From NCBI GenBank assembly GCA_022984795.1, contig JALIHJ010000048.1, forward strand, positions 144,948 through 208,947: DNA of 64,000 nt. The letters are read 5' to 3'. This document shows, piece after piece, positions 17,809-25,969 of the stretch; positions within the stretch are counted from its first letter, which is position 1, and the number at the start of each line of letters is the position of its first letter. The position numbers and the translations under genes are program-made. Under the pieces are notes generated by a model that was given only the letters and a program-made list of their open reading frames with translations, ran no database searches and was not told the DNA's origin. The DNA comes from Fabrea salina. Lineage: Eukaryota > Ciliophora > Heterotrichea > Heterotrichida > Fabreidae.

Positions 17809-18423
17809 TTAAACTTGGTTTTGAGGGTGGTTTACTTGGAATCCCTGGTTTGGGTACTGAGGTGCTCCTTGGTTAGGATAGTGAATTCCGTTTTGAAGAA
17901 TGAGCAGCTCTTGTCTTTCTTGTTCAGTGAGGGTCCCCAACAACGAGTAAAACTTCAATACGTACCTAGCCACTACTATTTCAAGGATTATCATGAGTAT
18001 TTGAAGTATCCTAAAGAACCAGTCATCCACGAATATCACCAGCAGGAGCCTAACTATGGCAACTACTGCTAAGTAAACCAAGTACCCTATTGCTAGTTTC
18101 CTGTTTAGTTTCTGAGAAGAAAGGAATCCCATGATTGGGAGGAATATCAGAATCACTAAAGGAAAAAGTCCGAAGATAAAGAATAAACAAATCACAGAGT
18201 CTACTATTGACATCCACTTTACAAACCTAGAAAAGCGCAAAACATTTTGAAACTTCACGTCTCGCTGAGTAATAGGGATCACCATGGGAGGCTGGTAGGA
18301 CATTGCAGAGCCCATAAAGTGTGCAGGAGGAGGTCCGTAACTGTCTCTGTTGGGGTTTGCTCCAGAGTAAGCTTCGTATTCTTGAGCTTGCATTTCGCGT
18401 GCTACTTCTTCGTCTGTTTTCAT
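17809..18423 (-). CDS. Small four-helix membrane protein
   Basis: The protein has 204 residues. The polar N-terminus (DEEVAREMQAQEYEAYSG) is a short acidic helix that could resemble a ubiquitin-interacting motif. Four hydrophobic segments follow between residues ~68 and 165, including WMSIVDSVICLFFIFG and LAIGYLVYLAVVAIVRLLLVI. The tail is Pro/Asn/Gln-rich (NQGAPQYPNQG). No family is assigned. Its ATG is separated from the divergent ATG of the next gene by only 8 nt. Confidence 0.75.
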   Translation of the reverse strand: MKTDEEVAREMQAQEYEAYSGANPNRDSYGPPPAHFMGSAMSYQPPMVIPITQRDVKFQNVLRFSRFVKWMSIVDSVICLFFIFGLFPLVILIFLPIMGFLSSQKLNRKLAIGYLVYLAVVAIVRLLLVIFVDDWFFRILQILMIILEIVVARYVLKFYSLLGTLTEQERQELLILQNGIHYPNQGAPQYPNQGFQVNHPQNQV

Positions 18424-18431
18424 TTATTAGA

Positions 18432-18641
18432 ATGATAAAGAACTGGTGGAATAAAGACAAACAGCGCTTCAGCAACTTAAAAAGAGGACTGCTCAAACTG
18501 TGGCTTAGGAAACAAAAAGCCAAACTAAGTGACGTCAGGGCACTCATGCACTTGCACGAACTGAAAACTAAGGACAAACTCCTCAACTACGACCCTTCGA
18601 AATACAAGTACGAGTGGGTCATAATAACCAAAGAAAAGTAG
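18432..18641 (+). CDS. Small basic protein, function unknown
   Basis: The protein has 69 residues and starts MIKNWWNKDKQRF. It is rich in Lys, Arg and Leu and forms a likely long amphipathic helix (KRGLLKLWLRKQKAK) ending KYKYEWVIITKEK. The ATG is 8 nt from the divergent ATG of the membrane protein gene and the stop is 5 nt before the convergent stop of the SQR-like gene, so the frame exactly fills the gap. Size and composition suit a small ribosomal or mitochondrial subunit, but it is not identified. Confidence 0.6.
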   Translation: MIKNWWNKDKQRFSNLKRGLLKLWLRKQKAKLSDVRALMHLHELKTKDKLLNYDPSKYKYEWVIITKEK

Positions 18642-18646
18642 TTATA

Positions 18647-20065
18647 TTAAGACTTTTCAGGGTGAGCAACAGTTTGCTGGGGTCTCACGTCTTCAGTCTT
18701 GGAAGGGCTCTTCCACTTAGGAGGTCCGTAGATCTTTCCTTGCATTTTCTTTTCAAAGAACTTCTTTTCGTACCTTTTGAAAAGCGTGAAGCTGAGGCTT
18801 TGCTTGATTCCAGCTAAAGGAGACTCGGTGTCACTAGTCAGCATGGTGTTGACTTTGTTCCAGTTGTACTTGAAGCCTGGCATAATCATTTTGCCTCTGT
18901 CAGTGAAAATTGGAGTGGCAGAGGTTCCGTCGTACACACCTTTAAGAGGCATGTTTTTCTTTTGGTAGTACACGTTAGCTGCAACTACGTGGGCCTGAGG
19001 AATAGCTGCTACTGCGTTGTTGATTGTAGGCAGGTTAGTGCACTCTCCAAATGAAAAGACGTTGGGGTACTTCTTGTGCTGCAGAGTGTACTGATCTACG
19101 TCAATCAGTCCCTGGCTGTCTGTGAAGGGGTTTAGGTTCTTTGGCACAGAGCAGTTGGGGTAAGCTGCTAGCATTCCGTAACTAAGTGTTTCAACTTGTC
19201 CAGTTTTGGTGTTTTTGTAAACTGCTTCGGCCACACGGTGGTGGTGAGTAATCTTGTTGTACTTGACTTCAACTAACTCCATGTTGTACTTCACGTGGAT
19301 TCCAAGGCTCTTGGCTAAGTTCTCTAGTTGAGTGTGCACAGAGGGGACTCTGTGGAGGTACTCTTGAGGGGTAGTGATGATGAACTGACTGTTATACCAC
19401 TGAGAAGCAATGAGTCTGTCTTGCTTGAGTTGTTTGAACCAGTAAAAAATGTGGGAAGTGCCTTCGTTCTTGTGAGGCACAGGAGGTATAGCCATGATGA
19501 AGTTGTCATACCTGAACTCGCGGTTGGCCCGGTTGACGTTGGCGGTGAAAGGGACTTGGGCAGTGCTTACGACGTGGGAGTTCCAGTAGTCCTTCAAGGC
19601 TTCTTCAAGGTTCTTGACTCCTCCCCAGTCAAACTGAAGTTCAGATGCCAGTATCAAGTTGTCGTAAGTAAACACTTTGTCTTGCAAAACAAGCTTATTG
19701 TTTTCGGGTTCATACCTAACTACGTCGCTTTCAATCTTGTAAAAGAACCCTTTTTTGGGGGGAGTGAAAATGCCTTTTCCAGTAGCGCCTTCGTTTTTGA
19801 AGGCGTCGTGGGCGTGGAGGTCTTTTGAGAACTCGTGGAAAATAGCTCTGGACTTGTCTGACAGCAAAGCTACAGGTTCTTTAGGGTGTTTTTTGCAGAA
19901 TGCGCCCAACATCATGTTGCCTGAGTTGAGGAACTCGCCTGATGCCACTATTGCAGTTTCAAGGTGAGTTTTGTCTCCTAGTTTCTGAGGGTGCGCTCCA
20001 CCACCACCTGCAAAACGCCTGGGGGTTTTGTTAAACGCTGATTTGGACAGTGCTCGCCTCAACAT
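18647..20065 (-). CDS. Sulfide:quinone oxidoreductase-like mitochondrial protein, probably not catalytic
   Basis: The protein has 472 residues with a presequence-like N-terminus (MLRRALSKSAFNKTPRRFAGG). The C-terminal half matches eukaryotic SQR closely in pattern: GLIDVDQYTLQHKKYPNVFSFGECTNLPTINN, with one conserved redox cysteine in GEC. The N-terminal FAD-binding GxGxxG is not seen (AIVASGEFLNSGN stands there). The segment aligned with the other redox cysteine reads PPVPHKNEGTSHIFYW, without Cys. Loss of both suggests a protein that no longer oxidises sulfide, perhaps a structural or regulatory relative. The alignment was done by eye. Confidence 0.8.
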   Translation of the reverse strand: MLRRALSKSAFNKTPRRFAGGGGAHPQKLGDKTHLETAIVASGEFLNSGNMMLGAFCKKHPKEPVALLSDKSRAIFHEFSKDLHAHDAFKNEGATGKGIFTPPKKGFFYKIESDVVRYEPENNKLVLQDKVFTYDNLILASELQFDWGGVKNLEEALKDYWNSHVVSTAQVPFTANVNRANREFRYDNFIMAIPPVPHKNEGTSHIFYWFKQLKQDRLIASQWYNSQFIITTPQEYLHRVPSVHTQLENLAKSLGIHVKYNMELVEVKYNKITHHHRVAEAVYKNTKTGQVETLSYGMLAAYPNCSVPKNLNPFTDSQGLIDVDQYTLQHKKYPNVFSFGECTNLPTINNAVAAIPQAHVVAANVYYQKKNMPLKGVYDGTSATPIFTDRGKMIMPGFKYNWNKVNTMLTSDTESPLAGIKQSLSFTLFKRYEKKFFEKKMQGKIYGPPKWKSPSKTEDVRPQQTVAHPEKS

Positions 20066-20239
20066 AAATGGATTATATTTGTTTTAGTCAACTAAAGCTG
20101 TGACCTAGCTAAGTCAACTAGGAACTTCCACACAATAACTGCAGGTGGAGTGGACTAGTTAGCAACTCCTAAGAACTGCTAGACTGAGTTGGGACAGAGC
20201 GAAGCTACAAATTTAATTGCTTAATTGTTAAGTTAAAAT

Positions 20240-21739
20240 ATGGTTCTTGGAAATAGCTTAGAGGTAAAGTTTATCTAGGAATATGTAATTCAAAAGTATC
20301 TAGGAAGGGGAGGGTACTCTTACGTGTATCATGTGAAAAGTAGAGATAACAATAAGTCCTATGCCTTGAAAGTCATTGAAAAAGAACAGGTCACCTCCAA
20401 ACATACTAAGCTTCGTCTAAAAAACGAAATTGCACTTCAAAAGCAACTCAACCACCCTAACGTGCTGAAACTCCACCACCACTTTGAAGACAAGGAGCGG
20501 TTTTATCTGGTCCTGGAATACTGCTCTGGAGGAGAACTTTACTCTTATCTAAACACTCAAGGCAAACTCAGTGAGGCCCAAACCAAGGACTTCTTTGCCC
20601 AGATCGTAAAAGGGATTCAGTACCTGCACTCCATGGGAGTAATGCACCGAGACCTTAAACTAGGCAACATCCTTCTTTCCCAAGATCATTCTGTGCTCAA
20701 AATTGCTGACTTCGGCTTAGCAGTGGCACTTATCAAAGCTAGCGACTTGAGGGAAAGTCTCTGTGGCACTCCCAACTACTTAGCTCCGTAACCTTTACTC
20801 AGGGAAATAGTTTCAAAAAAGCCCTACGGACTCTCTGCAGACATCTGGTCTCTAGGGTGCATTTTGTACGCTTTTTTAAAAGGCAAGCCGCCTTTTGACT
20901 CTGGCAATGTTAAACAAACCCTTTCCAAAATCCAGCATTCCAACTACAGTGCTTCAGAACTCTCCAGCGAAGCCCAGAACTTAGTTGGTCTGCTCCTTTC
21001 CAAGAACCCCCAGTCAAGGCCTTCTCCCAAAAAAATCCTAGAGCACCCTTTTCTGAACGAGTCAAAAGCCTTTGACTGCTCCTACTACGAGTACAGAGAA
21101 CTCATGGGCTCAAAAATTAACCCTGCACGCAAAATTAAAACACTGAACTTGCCCTTGTCGAGTTGTTGCAGTCCCAGGTACTCAGTGGCTTCTTCACTAG
21201 ATAAAGACAACTACAAAGAAAGAATGGACAACTTGAGGAGGAGTCTGCAACACAGAAGGTTTTCTCCTCTGAACATAAGGGGACTCCAGGAGTTCAAGCA
21301 CATTTTGCAAAAAGGCGAACTTAAAATTAGCAAGGGTTGGGCCAAAGTCAAAATCGGCAGGAGGGAACTCAAGATATCCCAGGACGGCCAAGTAGCTTAC
21401 TACAAAGGAAAGAAGTACCTCTACTCCCAACTAACTTCTAACTCTGCCAAACTCTACCAGTACGCTAAAAGGTGCGTGGACGTAATTCGACAAAAAACCC
21501 CTGCACAAACTATAGAAGAAAAAGACGTTATTTTTTCCTTAATGTCCAACCTGCCTAGTCCCAACCTAGAGGCTTACTTTACAAACGGCAACCGAGCTAT
21601 TTACAACCCTTCACAAGACCATATCAGCTTAACCAAAGAAAACCAAACCCTCCAAATAGAAGTGAAGTCCCCAGGAGAACACTCCTACTTAGTGTCCCGG
21701 ATCCTCAAAGCCTACACTGCTTGCTTAAATAACTCTTAA
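20240..21739 (+). CDS. Polo-like kinase, PLK4/SAK-like
   Basis: Three exons (20240-20263, 20279-20787, 20803-21739) give 489 residues. The kinase domain spans ~8-262: YLGRGGYSYVYHV loop, YALKVIEKE lysine, HRDLKLGNILL, ADFGLA, and LCGTPNYLAPEIV in the activation segment. The following GLSADIWSLGCILYAFLKGKPPFD with VKQTL is close to PLK4. The C-terminal ~150 residues include KGWAKVKIGRRELKI and LEAYFTNGNRAIYNP, possibly divergent polo-box or cryptic polo-box strands. PLK4 controls centriole and basal-body duplication. A general PLK or NIMA-like assignment cannot be excluded. Confidence 0.85.
20264..20278 (+). other. 15-nt intron (phase 0)
   Basis: GTAAAGTTTATCTAG. Splicing joins MVLGNSLE to EYVIQKYLGRGG and so completes the kinase glycine loop. 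Confidence 0.88.
20788..20802 (+). other. 15-nt intron (phase 2)
   Basis: GTAACCTTTACTCAG. Splicing restores the APE motif of the kinase (LAP joined to EIVSKK). Confidence 0.95.
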
Positions 21740-22089
21740 CTGAACTTGCCCTTAACCACTGCAGGCACTTCAATATTCACATTGAGGACTGTCTCTATCA
21801 AAAAGTCAAGAGCTTCTTGTTTGTGGGCTTCGTACTGCTTGTGCACTTCTTGGGTCTTTTTGGAGTACTCTTCCTGCAGTTGTTGCAGTTCTTCGTCGCC
21901 TCCCTGGTTGCCTTGCGAAGCACTGTTGTACTCTTGTTCAAGTTCTTGTCTCATCTTGCCGAGTTCTTGTTCTGCATCGAATTTGGCTTCTTTAAGTCGT
22001 TTTTCACGTGACTCTTGGGCTTTCCTGACGATTTCATTAGAGCGCTGTTCAGCTTCGGTGAGCTTCATAAGGTACTCCTTTTCCACCAT
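21736..22089 (-). CDS. VMA10: V-type ATPase subunit G
   Basis: The protein has 117 residues starting MVEKEYLMKLTEAEQRSNEIV. The N-terminal half matches the subunit G helix (AEQRSNEIVRKAQESREKRLKEAKFDAEQEL). The remainder is a long helix with a GGDEELQQLQ insertion. The usual length of this peripheral-stalk subunit is ~115 residues. The start was chosen downstream of the first possible Met because the upstream codons overlap the preceding gene's stop. Its stop overlaps the stop of the convergent kinase gene within TTAA (21736-21739). Confidence 0.88.
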   Translation of the reverse strand: MVEKEYLMKLTEAEQRSNEIVRKAQESREKRLKEAKFDAEQELGKMRQELEQEYNSASQGNQGGDEELQQLQEEYSKKTQEVHKQYEAHKQEALDFLIETVLNVNIEVPAVVKGKFS

Positions 22090-22102
22090 GTTAATTACTA
22101 AG

Positions 22103-22914
22103 TTACACCAGAAACACCACGTAGAACACAAAAAACATCACAAAGATCATGAAGACTTTGATTCCTAGGTTCCGGTTGCTAGTTACTGACTCGTGGTACT
22201 TCTCTATTTCCATTCTGCCTTTTTCTAAGTTGAGTAAACTCTGTTCAGTAGTTGAGTCGATTCTTTCGACCATGGCTTCTTGTTCGTGCACCATAAGTGC
22301 TAGTCTCTGCATCATTTGACTGAGGTCAGACATTTGGCGTTCTACTTGTTCTACGTCCCTCACGCGGGACTCCATTTGGTCTTCTTGGACCTGCACCTCG
22401 CTCTATTTATTGAGTACCTTTCTAGGAAACTGGGGACTTCTCGTGAACTCACTTCTAGTTGCGAAGTAAAGCCCAGTTGGGACTTTTTGGCTTCGTTCTG
22501 TCTGAGTTTTTGAGTGCGAGTTTGAAGTAGTGACTGGAAGTGTTTGGACAACTCCAAGAGTCTTTGGTTGAGTATTTCTTTGATGGTTTCTACGTGCTGT
22601 CCTTGCATTTGGTCTTTTTGGAGTTCTTCGAGTTTGATTTGGCAGACTTTAATCGAGTCCTGGATCTTTTCAGTAAGCGTTTGTATTTGCTGGTTTTGGT
22701 TGTTGAAGAGAGACGTTTGCTTTGTGAGACTTGAAAGCGTTTTGAGTTTGCGGTCAGCTTCTATGAGTTGGAAGTGCAGACTGCAGGTTTCTTTTAGGAA
22801 GTAAGACTGGGCTGTTGGAATGTCAGAAGTGTGGAGTCGCGTTTTGTAAGAAGCCTTAATTTGGGGTTTGAACTGCTGGATGTGTTTGTGCACTGTGGAA
22901 GTGATATCAGTCAT
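22103..22914 (-). CDS. STX5: Syntaxin 5 (Qa-SNARE, Golgi)
   Basis: Two exons (22914-22418, 22400-22103) give 264 residues if a 17-nt intron is removed. The N-terminal helical region covers ~1-160. The SNARE helix spans ~175-235 (QMMQRLALMVHEQEAMVERID; central-layer Gln in HEQEAM). VTSNRNLGIKVF then leads into a C-terminal membrane anchor that ends the protein. The SNARE-TM junction is very close to syntaxin 5/Sed5, which drives ER-Golgi and intra-Golgi fusion. The ATG lies inside the last codons of the upstream same-strand gene (8-nt overlap). Confidence 0.9.
22401..22417 (-). other. 17-nt intron (phase 2), with an alternative 15-nt acceptor
   Basis: On the coding strand this is GTACTCAATAAATAGAG. 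Only removal of 17 nt joins the two syntaxin halves in frame. Splicing to the TAG two bases earlier (15 nt) gives a truncated protein without SNARE motif or anchor. Confidence 0.75.
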
Positions 22915-23986
22915 ATTTATTTGTTATTTGGGTTTCTTTAGTTGGTTTACAAAGCATCTCTAAGTAGATAGTAGCTACTCCTGGCAAGCCTTGTCGGATG
23001 TCGTTTTCCATGTCTTCCACTATTTCTGTAGTGTGGGTCATCAGTAGGTCTACGGTTTTTTGCAGCAACTTAGCTAACTCTTCTTCACCTGAGCCCCTGC
23101 CTATTAGTTTGATTTGTCTGTCAAGAGTTCTGACTAGTCTTTCATGAAGTGCTTGAGTGTTGTACCTAATGTCGGCTGAAATCTTCATTTCGTAGAAGCC
23201 AATCGTGTAAGACTTAATTTCTTCAACTTCCAAGATTTCGGGTCTGTTTTCCATGATCTCTTTGGCTTTCTGGAGTTCTTTAGGAGCTAAACTGAGTCCT
23301 GCAAGTACGTAAAAGTTTTCTCGGAAGATCTTGACGCCATTGTAACTAACTAGTTCTTACACTTGCAGAGCTCCTAACAACACCTGGCCCACCACGTCCC
23401 CTACCATCGACCCAGTTAGTAAACAAACACTGCCTGTAAGCAGAGTGATGGTGCTGCCGTAAAGGTTGTAAAAGGACTTTTTGAGTTCTTTGTTTTCCCA
23501 AGGATGGAACCTTTTCTTCTTCATAAGGAAATTCACAGCAAGACTTATCCGTTCGGAAACTGAGTCAGAAGACTTAATCAACTGAATTTTGCGGTCAATT
23601 CGCTTCAAATCTACCAAACAAGCTGCAGCCAAAAAAGCCAAACCCATTGGAGCGTTGGGGCCTAGCTGGAACAAGTCTTGGTAAAAGACGTCGTAGCAGT
23701 GCTTCACACCCGACATGATGTACCAGGTGCCAGGAATCATCCCAATTAAGCTCCTGTACTTAAGGTACCCGTAATTGTGATTTTCGTCTGGTTCTTTCCG
23801 ACTCCAAAAACCACTGATGTAGTGTGTGAAGTGGTCCAGTATTGCAATGGCTGAGCGGGAGAGTTCAGCATTGAGGGCGTGGGAGGGCTGGGAGATCTGG
23901 GAGAAAATCTTGAAGGGGAAACTCAGCAGGTCAAATAAGACTTCTTGTTTGCCCAAGACTTTAAAGTGGCTTTTGCTCGCCAGCAT
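22907..23986 (-). CDS. SLC30A9: Cation diffusion facilitator, ZnT9/SLC30A9-like
   Basis: Two exons (23986-23361, 23345-22907) give 354 residues. The first exon encodes the membrane region: YRSLIGMIPGTWYIMSGVKHC, several hydrophobic helices, and GSTITLLTGSVCLLTGSMVGDVVGQVLLGALQ. The second encodes the cytosolic domain of ZnT9 type: IMENRPEILEVEEIKSYTIG, DIRYNTQALHERLV, ending LPGVATIYLEML. ZnT9 is a mitochondrial zinc exporter. The final codons and TGA stop overlap the syntaxin ATG by 8 nt. Confidence 0.88.
23346..23360 (-). other. 15-nt intron (phase 2)
   Basis: Coding strand GTAAGAACTAGTTAG. Removal joins ...LLGALQV to YNGVKIFREN in the ZnT9-like gene. Confidence 0.92.
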
Positions 23987-23990
23987 ATTA

Positions 23991-24866
23991 TTACGTTTTA
24001 AGAGAAGTTAACTGGAGTTTTAGCTCTGACTTGAGTCTTGAAACCCACTCTCGAGAAACGTTGGCTTTAAGTTTTTGTTGGCAAGGCTGGACTTCTTGCA
24101 ACCTTTTTTGGAACTCAGTAACTTCATGGTCGACTTCTGGGCAAACTGTTTCTTGGACTTGTTCCTTTTTCCTTTTGCGTTTTCTTCGTTTTTTGTTGGA
24201 GCTTTTGGACCCTTCCTCTAAACTCTCAGAGTCAGGTTCGAAAAAGCAAACTAGTGCTGAAATGGAGGCAGTTTGGGTCAGGTTAAAGGAGTCCTGTTTA
24301 GGAACGATGTTAAGGGCTTGCTTGACTACTTTTTCTTTTTTGAGCTTCTCGTAAAAGAGCAAATTGGAAATAGAAAAGCAGTTCAGTTCTGAGTTGGGGT
24401 TCTGCGAAAAGATCACCTGCGCCACGTTGTTGGCGTCCAAGGCTGCTTGTTCAGACAACAAGTAAGCATTGCCTATTGCTGCCATCACTTCGTTGGTGGG
24501 CTTTCCTTCAAGTTCCCTGATTCCACACACAAGCTTGTCCACGAAGTTGTTCACTTGGGCGTAAAATATGTGATTGAATTCAATGCTTAGGTCGTACTTA
24601 TAGGCCTGAGTTAGCAAGTGGATCTTAAGTGGACTTTCTGGAAGCTGTTCGCTTAGTCCGAAATACCCAGTTCCTAGGGAAATGTTTATATTAAAGTTTT
24701 CGTAAAAGTTTGATAAATGATAATAATAAATTTTTCGCAAATTTTCTGTGAATTCTTCTTTGATGTCTTGAATCAAACTAGGGCACAGTTTCCTGTACTC
24801 TACTAGTGAGACCAGGTTCTTTAAGTCACTACTTCTTTTAGGCCGCTTTTTGTTTTTCCTTCCCAT
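23991..24866 (-). CDS. Hypothetical protein with nuclear-localisation-type basic patches
   Basis: The protein has 291 residues. Basic N-terminus MGRKNKKRPKRSSD; a predicted helical body ~15-190; then an acidic/basic linker with KKRRKRKRKK near residue 228; a helical C-terminus ends KLQLTSLKT. The composition suggests a nuclear or nucleolar protein, but no family is recognised. Its stop is only 4 nt upstream of the start of the ZnT9-like gene. Confidence 0.65.
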   Translation of the reverse strand: MGRKNKKRPKRSSDLKNLVSLVEYRKLCPSLIQDIKEEFTENLRKIYYYHLSNFYENFNINISLGTGYFGLSEQLPESPLKIHLLTQAYKYDLSIEFNHIFYAQVNNFVDKLVCGIRELEGKPTNEVMAAIGNAYLLSEQAALDANNVAQVIFSQNPNSELNCFSISNLLFYEKLKKEKVVKQALNIVPKQDSFNLTQTASISALVCFFEPDSESLEEGSKSSNKKRRKRKRKKEQVQETVCPEVDHEVTEFQKRLQEVQPCQQKLKANVSREWVSRLKSELKLQLTSLKT

Positions 24867-24903
24867 TTATATATCCACCGAACTATTTACAAGTTATTTA
24901 CAA

Positions 24904-25128
24904 TTAGTGATGCGGACAGTGCCCACATCGACTGAAGTGCGGCACCCATCCTGTGTTGTGGCAGTGGGAACACGAAGGTTGTTGTGGAGGGTAGGGTTGG
25001 CTGTAGGGCTGAGAGTAATAAGGCTGAGGGTAAGAAGGGTAAGGTTGTTGGTAATACCCGTAAGAAGGAGTGCCTGGCTGAGTTCCTGAGCACCCTGGGC
25101 AATTGCATCTAGGATAACTTGAAGACAT
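24904..25128 (-). CDS. Small Pro/Tyr/Cys-rich protein
   Basis: The protein has 74 residues. It begins MSSSYPRCNCPGCSG, has a central YPSYPQPYYSQPYSQPYPPQ low-complexity stretch, and ends with CSHCHNTG...CGHCPHH. Paired CxC and CxxC motifs at both ends could bind zinc. The layout (Pro/Tyr-rich arm plus cysteine knuckle) resembles small LITAF-like or membrane-associated adaptor proteins, without firm homology. Another frame through the same DNA is less protein-like. Confidence 0.55.
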   Translation of the reverse strand: MSSSYPRCNCPGCSGTQPGTPSYGYYQQPYPSYPQPYYSQPYSQPYPPQQPSCSHCHNTGWVPHFSRCGHCPHH

Positions 25129-25176
25129 TTTTTGTAGGATCTATAACTTAACTTCCCTAAATGATAGTAATCAAAA

Positions 25177-25560
25177 ATGGTAAGGTACAGGCCTGACCCT
25201 CGTGGAATGCACCAAGCAGAACTATACAGGTGGCAAGCTTCTCTAGGACCCTTTAGAAGAATCCACTTTACTTATTCTAAGTACAGGTTTATGGACTGGG
25301 CAGTTAAGCACCCAAGGGTCTGCATGGGGTTCTGCCTCACAGGGATTGCCCTGGCATTGCTTTCAGTGGAGGGGTACCGGGTGTGTTCAGGAACTTCTCC
25401 AAGAGTGCCAACGCTTTTCAATCCAGTAGAAAGGCCTTTCCAGTACTTTGAGTGGGTAAGGGACACAACTAAGTCCAGAGGGGAGTGGAACAACAACTTC
25501 ATGTGCTGGTCAAGCAACCCTGACTGCGGCAAAGACTTTAAGCCGCGCTACTTTAACTAA
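25177..25560 (+). CDS. Small single-pass membrane protein, possibly mitochondrial
   Basis: The protein has 127 residues. A basic, aromatic N-terminus (MVRYRPDPRGMHQAELYRW) precedes one membrane segment at ~47-63 (CMGFCLTGIALALLSVEG). The C-terminal half is polar with FNPVERPFQYFEWVRD and a terminal MCWSSNPDCGKDF pair of cysteines. Size and layout resemble accessory subunits of ciliate respiratory complexes; this is inference. The stop is 3 nt from the convergent stop of the next gene. Confidence 0.65.
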   Translation: MVRYRPDPRGMHQAELYRWQASLGPFRRIHFTYSKYRFMDWAVKHPRVCMGFCLTGIALALLSVEGYRVCSGTSPRVPTLFNPVERPFQYFEWVRDTTKSRGEWNNNFMCWSSNPDCGKDFKPRYFN

Positions 25561-25563
25561 ATA

Positions 25564-25944
25564 TTAAGGAATGTCTTGGTAGCCCTTCCAAGCCCTCCAC
25601 ACTGGAGAGTCTTCAGAAAGGCCTTTGTTGTTCATAACTTCACGCCACTCCTGCACTACTCCACAACAAGGCAACAAGCACATTATTACTAAGTCCCCTA
25701 AATAACTTCCTTCTACCCTTAAGTTGTCCCTGATTTTGGTTCTGTTGTAAGCAGTTCCAAAACAACACAAACAGGTTGCTAGGATACAAGCAATAGCTGC
25801 TTGGTTTTCTTTAGCTTCAGCAGTCACTACTAACTTGGCAGTTGTAGCTTGCAAACAAGGAATCCCAAAGGGGATAAAACAAGCCCACAAACTAGTCAAG
25901 GGAGTGCTAAAGCACCCAAATATTTCATACCTCCATCCTCCCAT
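25564..25944 (-). CDS. PLAC8-family protein
   Basis: The protein has 126 residues starting MGGWRYEIFGCF. The PLAC8 pattern is present: CF...FIPFGIPCLQATTAK, a second hydrophobic Cys-rich stretch (AAIACILATCLCCFGTAYNRTKIRDN), then LPCCGVVQEWREV. PLAC8 proteins are small Cys-rich proteins linked to membranes, with roles in metal or calcium handling and organ or cell size in other eukaryotes. The ATG followed by GGW is preferred over an upstream Met that would overlap the divergent gene. Confidence 0.88.
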   Translation of the reverse strand: MGGWRYEIFGCFSTPLTSLWACFIPFGIPCLQATTAKLVVTAEAKENQAAIACILATCLCCFGTAYNRTKIRDNLRVEGSYLGDLVIMCLLPCCGVVQEWREVMNNKGLSEDSPVWRAWKGYQDIP

Positions 25945-25969
25945 TTTTATTCGTTTTAGCTGACCTGGA

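Noticed and set aside
20606-20620. 15-mer GTAAAAGGGATTCAG resembling an intron inside the kinase
   Set aside because: It encodes the invariant kinase stretch VKGIQ before YLH; removing it would delete part of the catalytic-loop helix.
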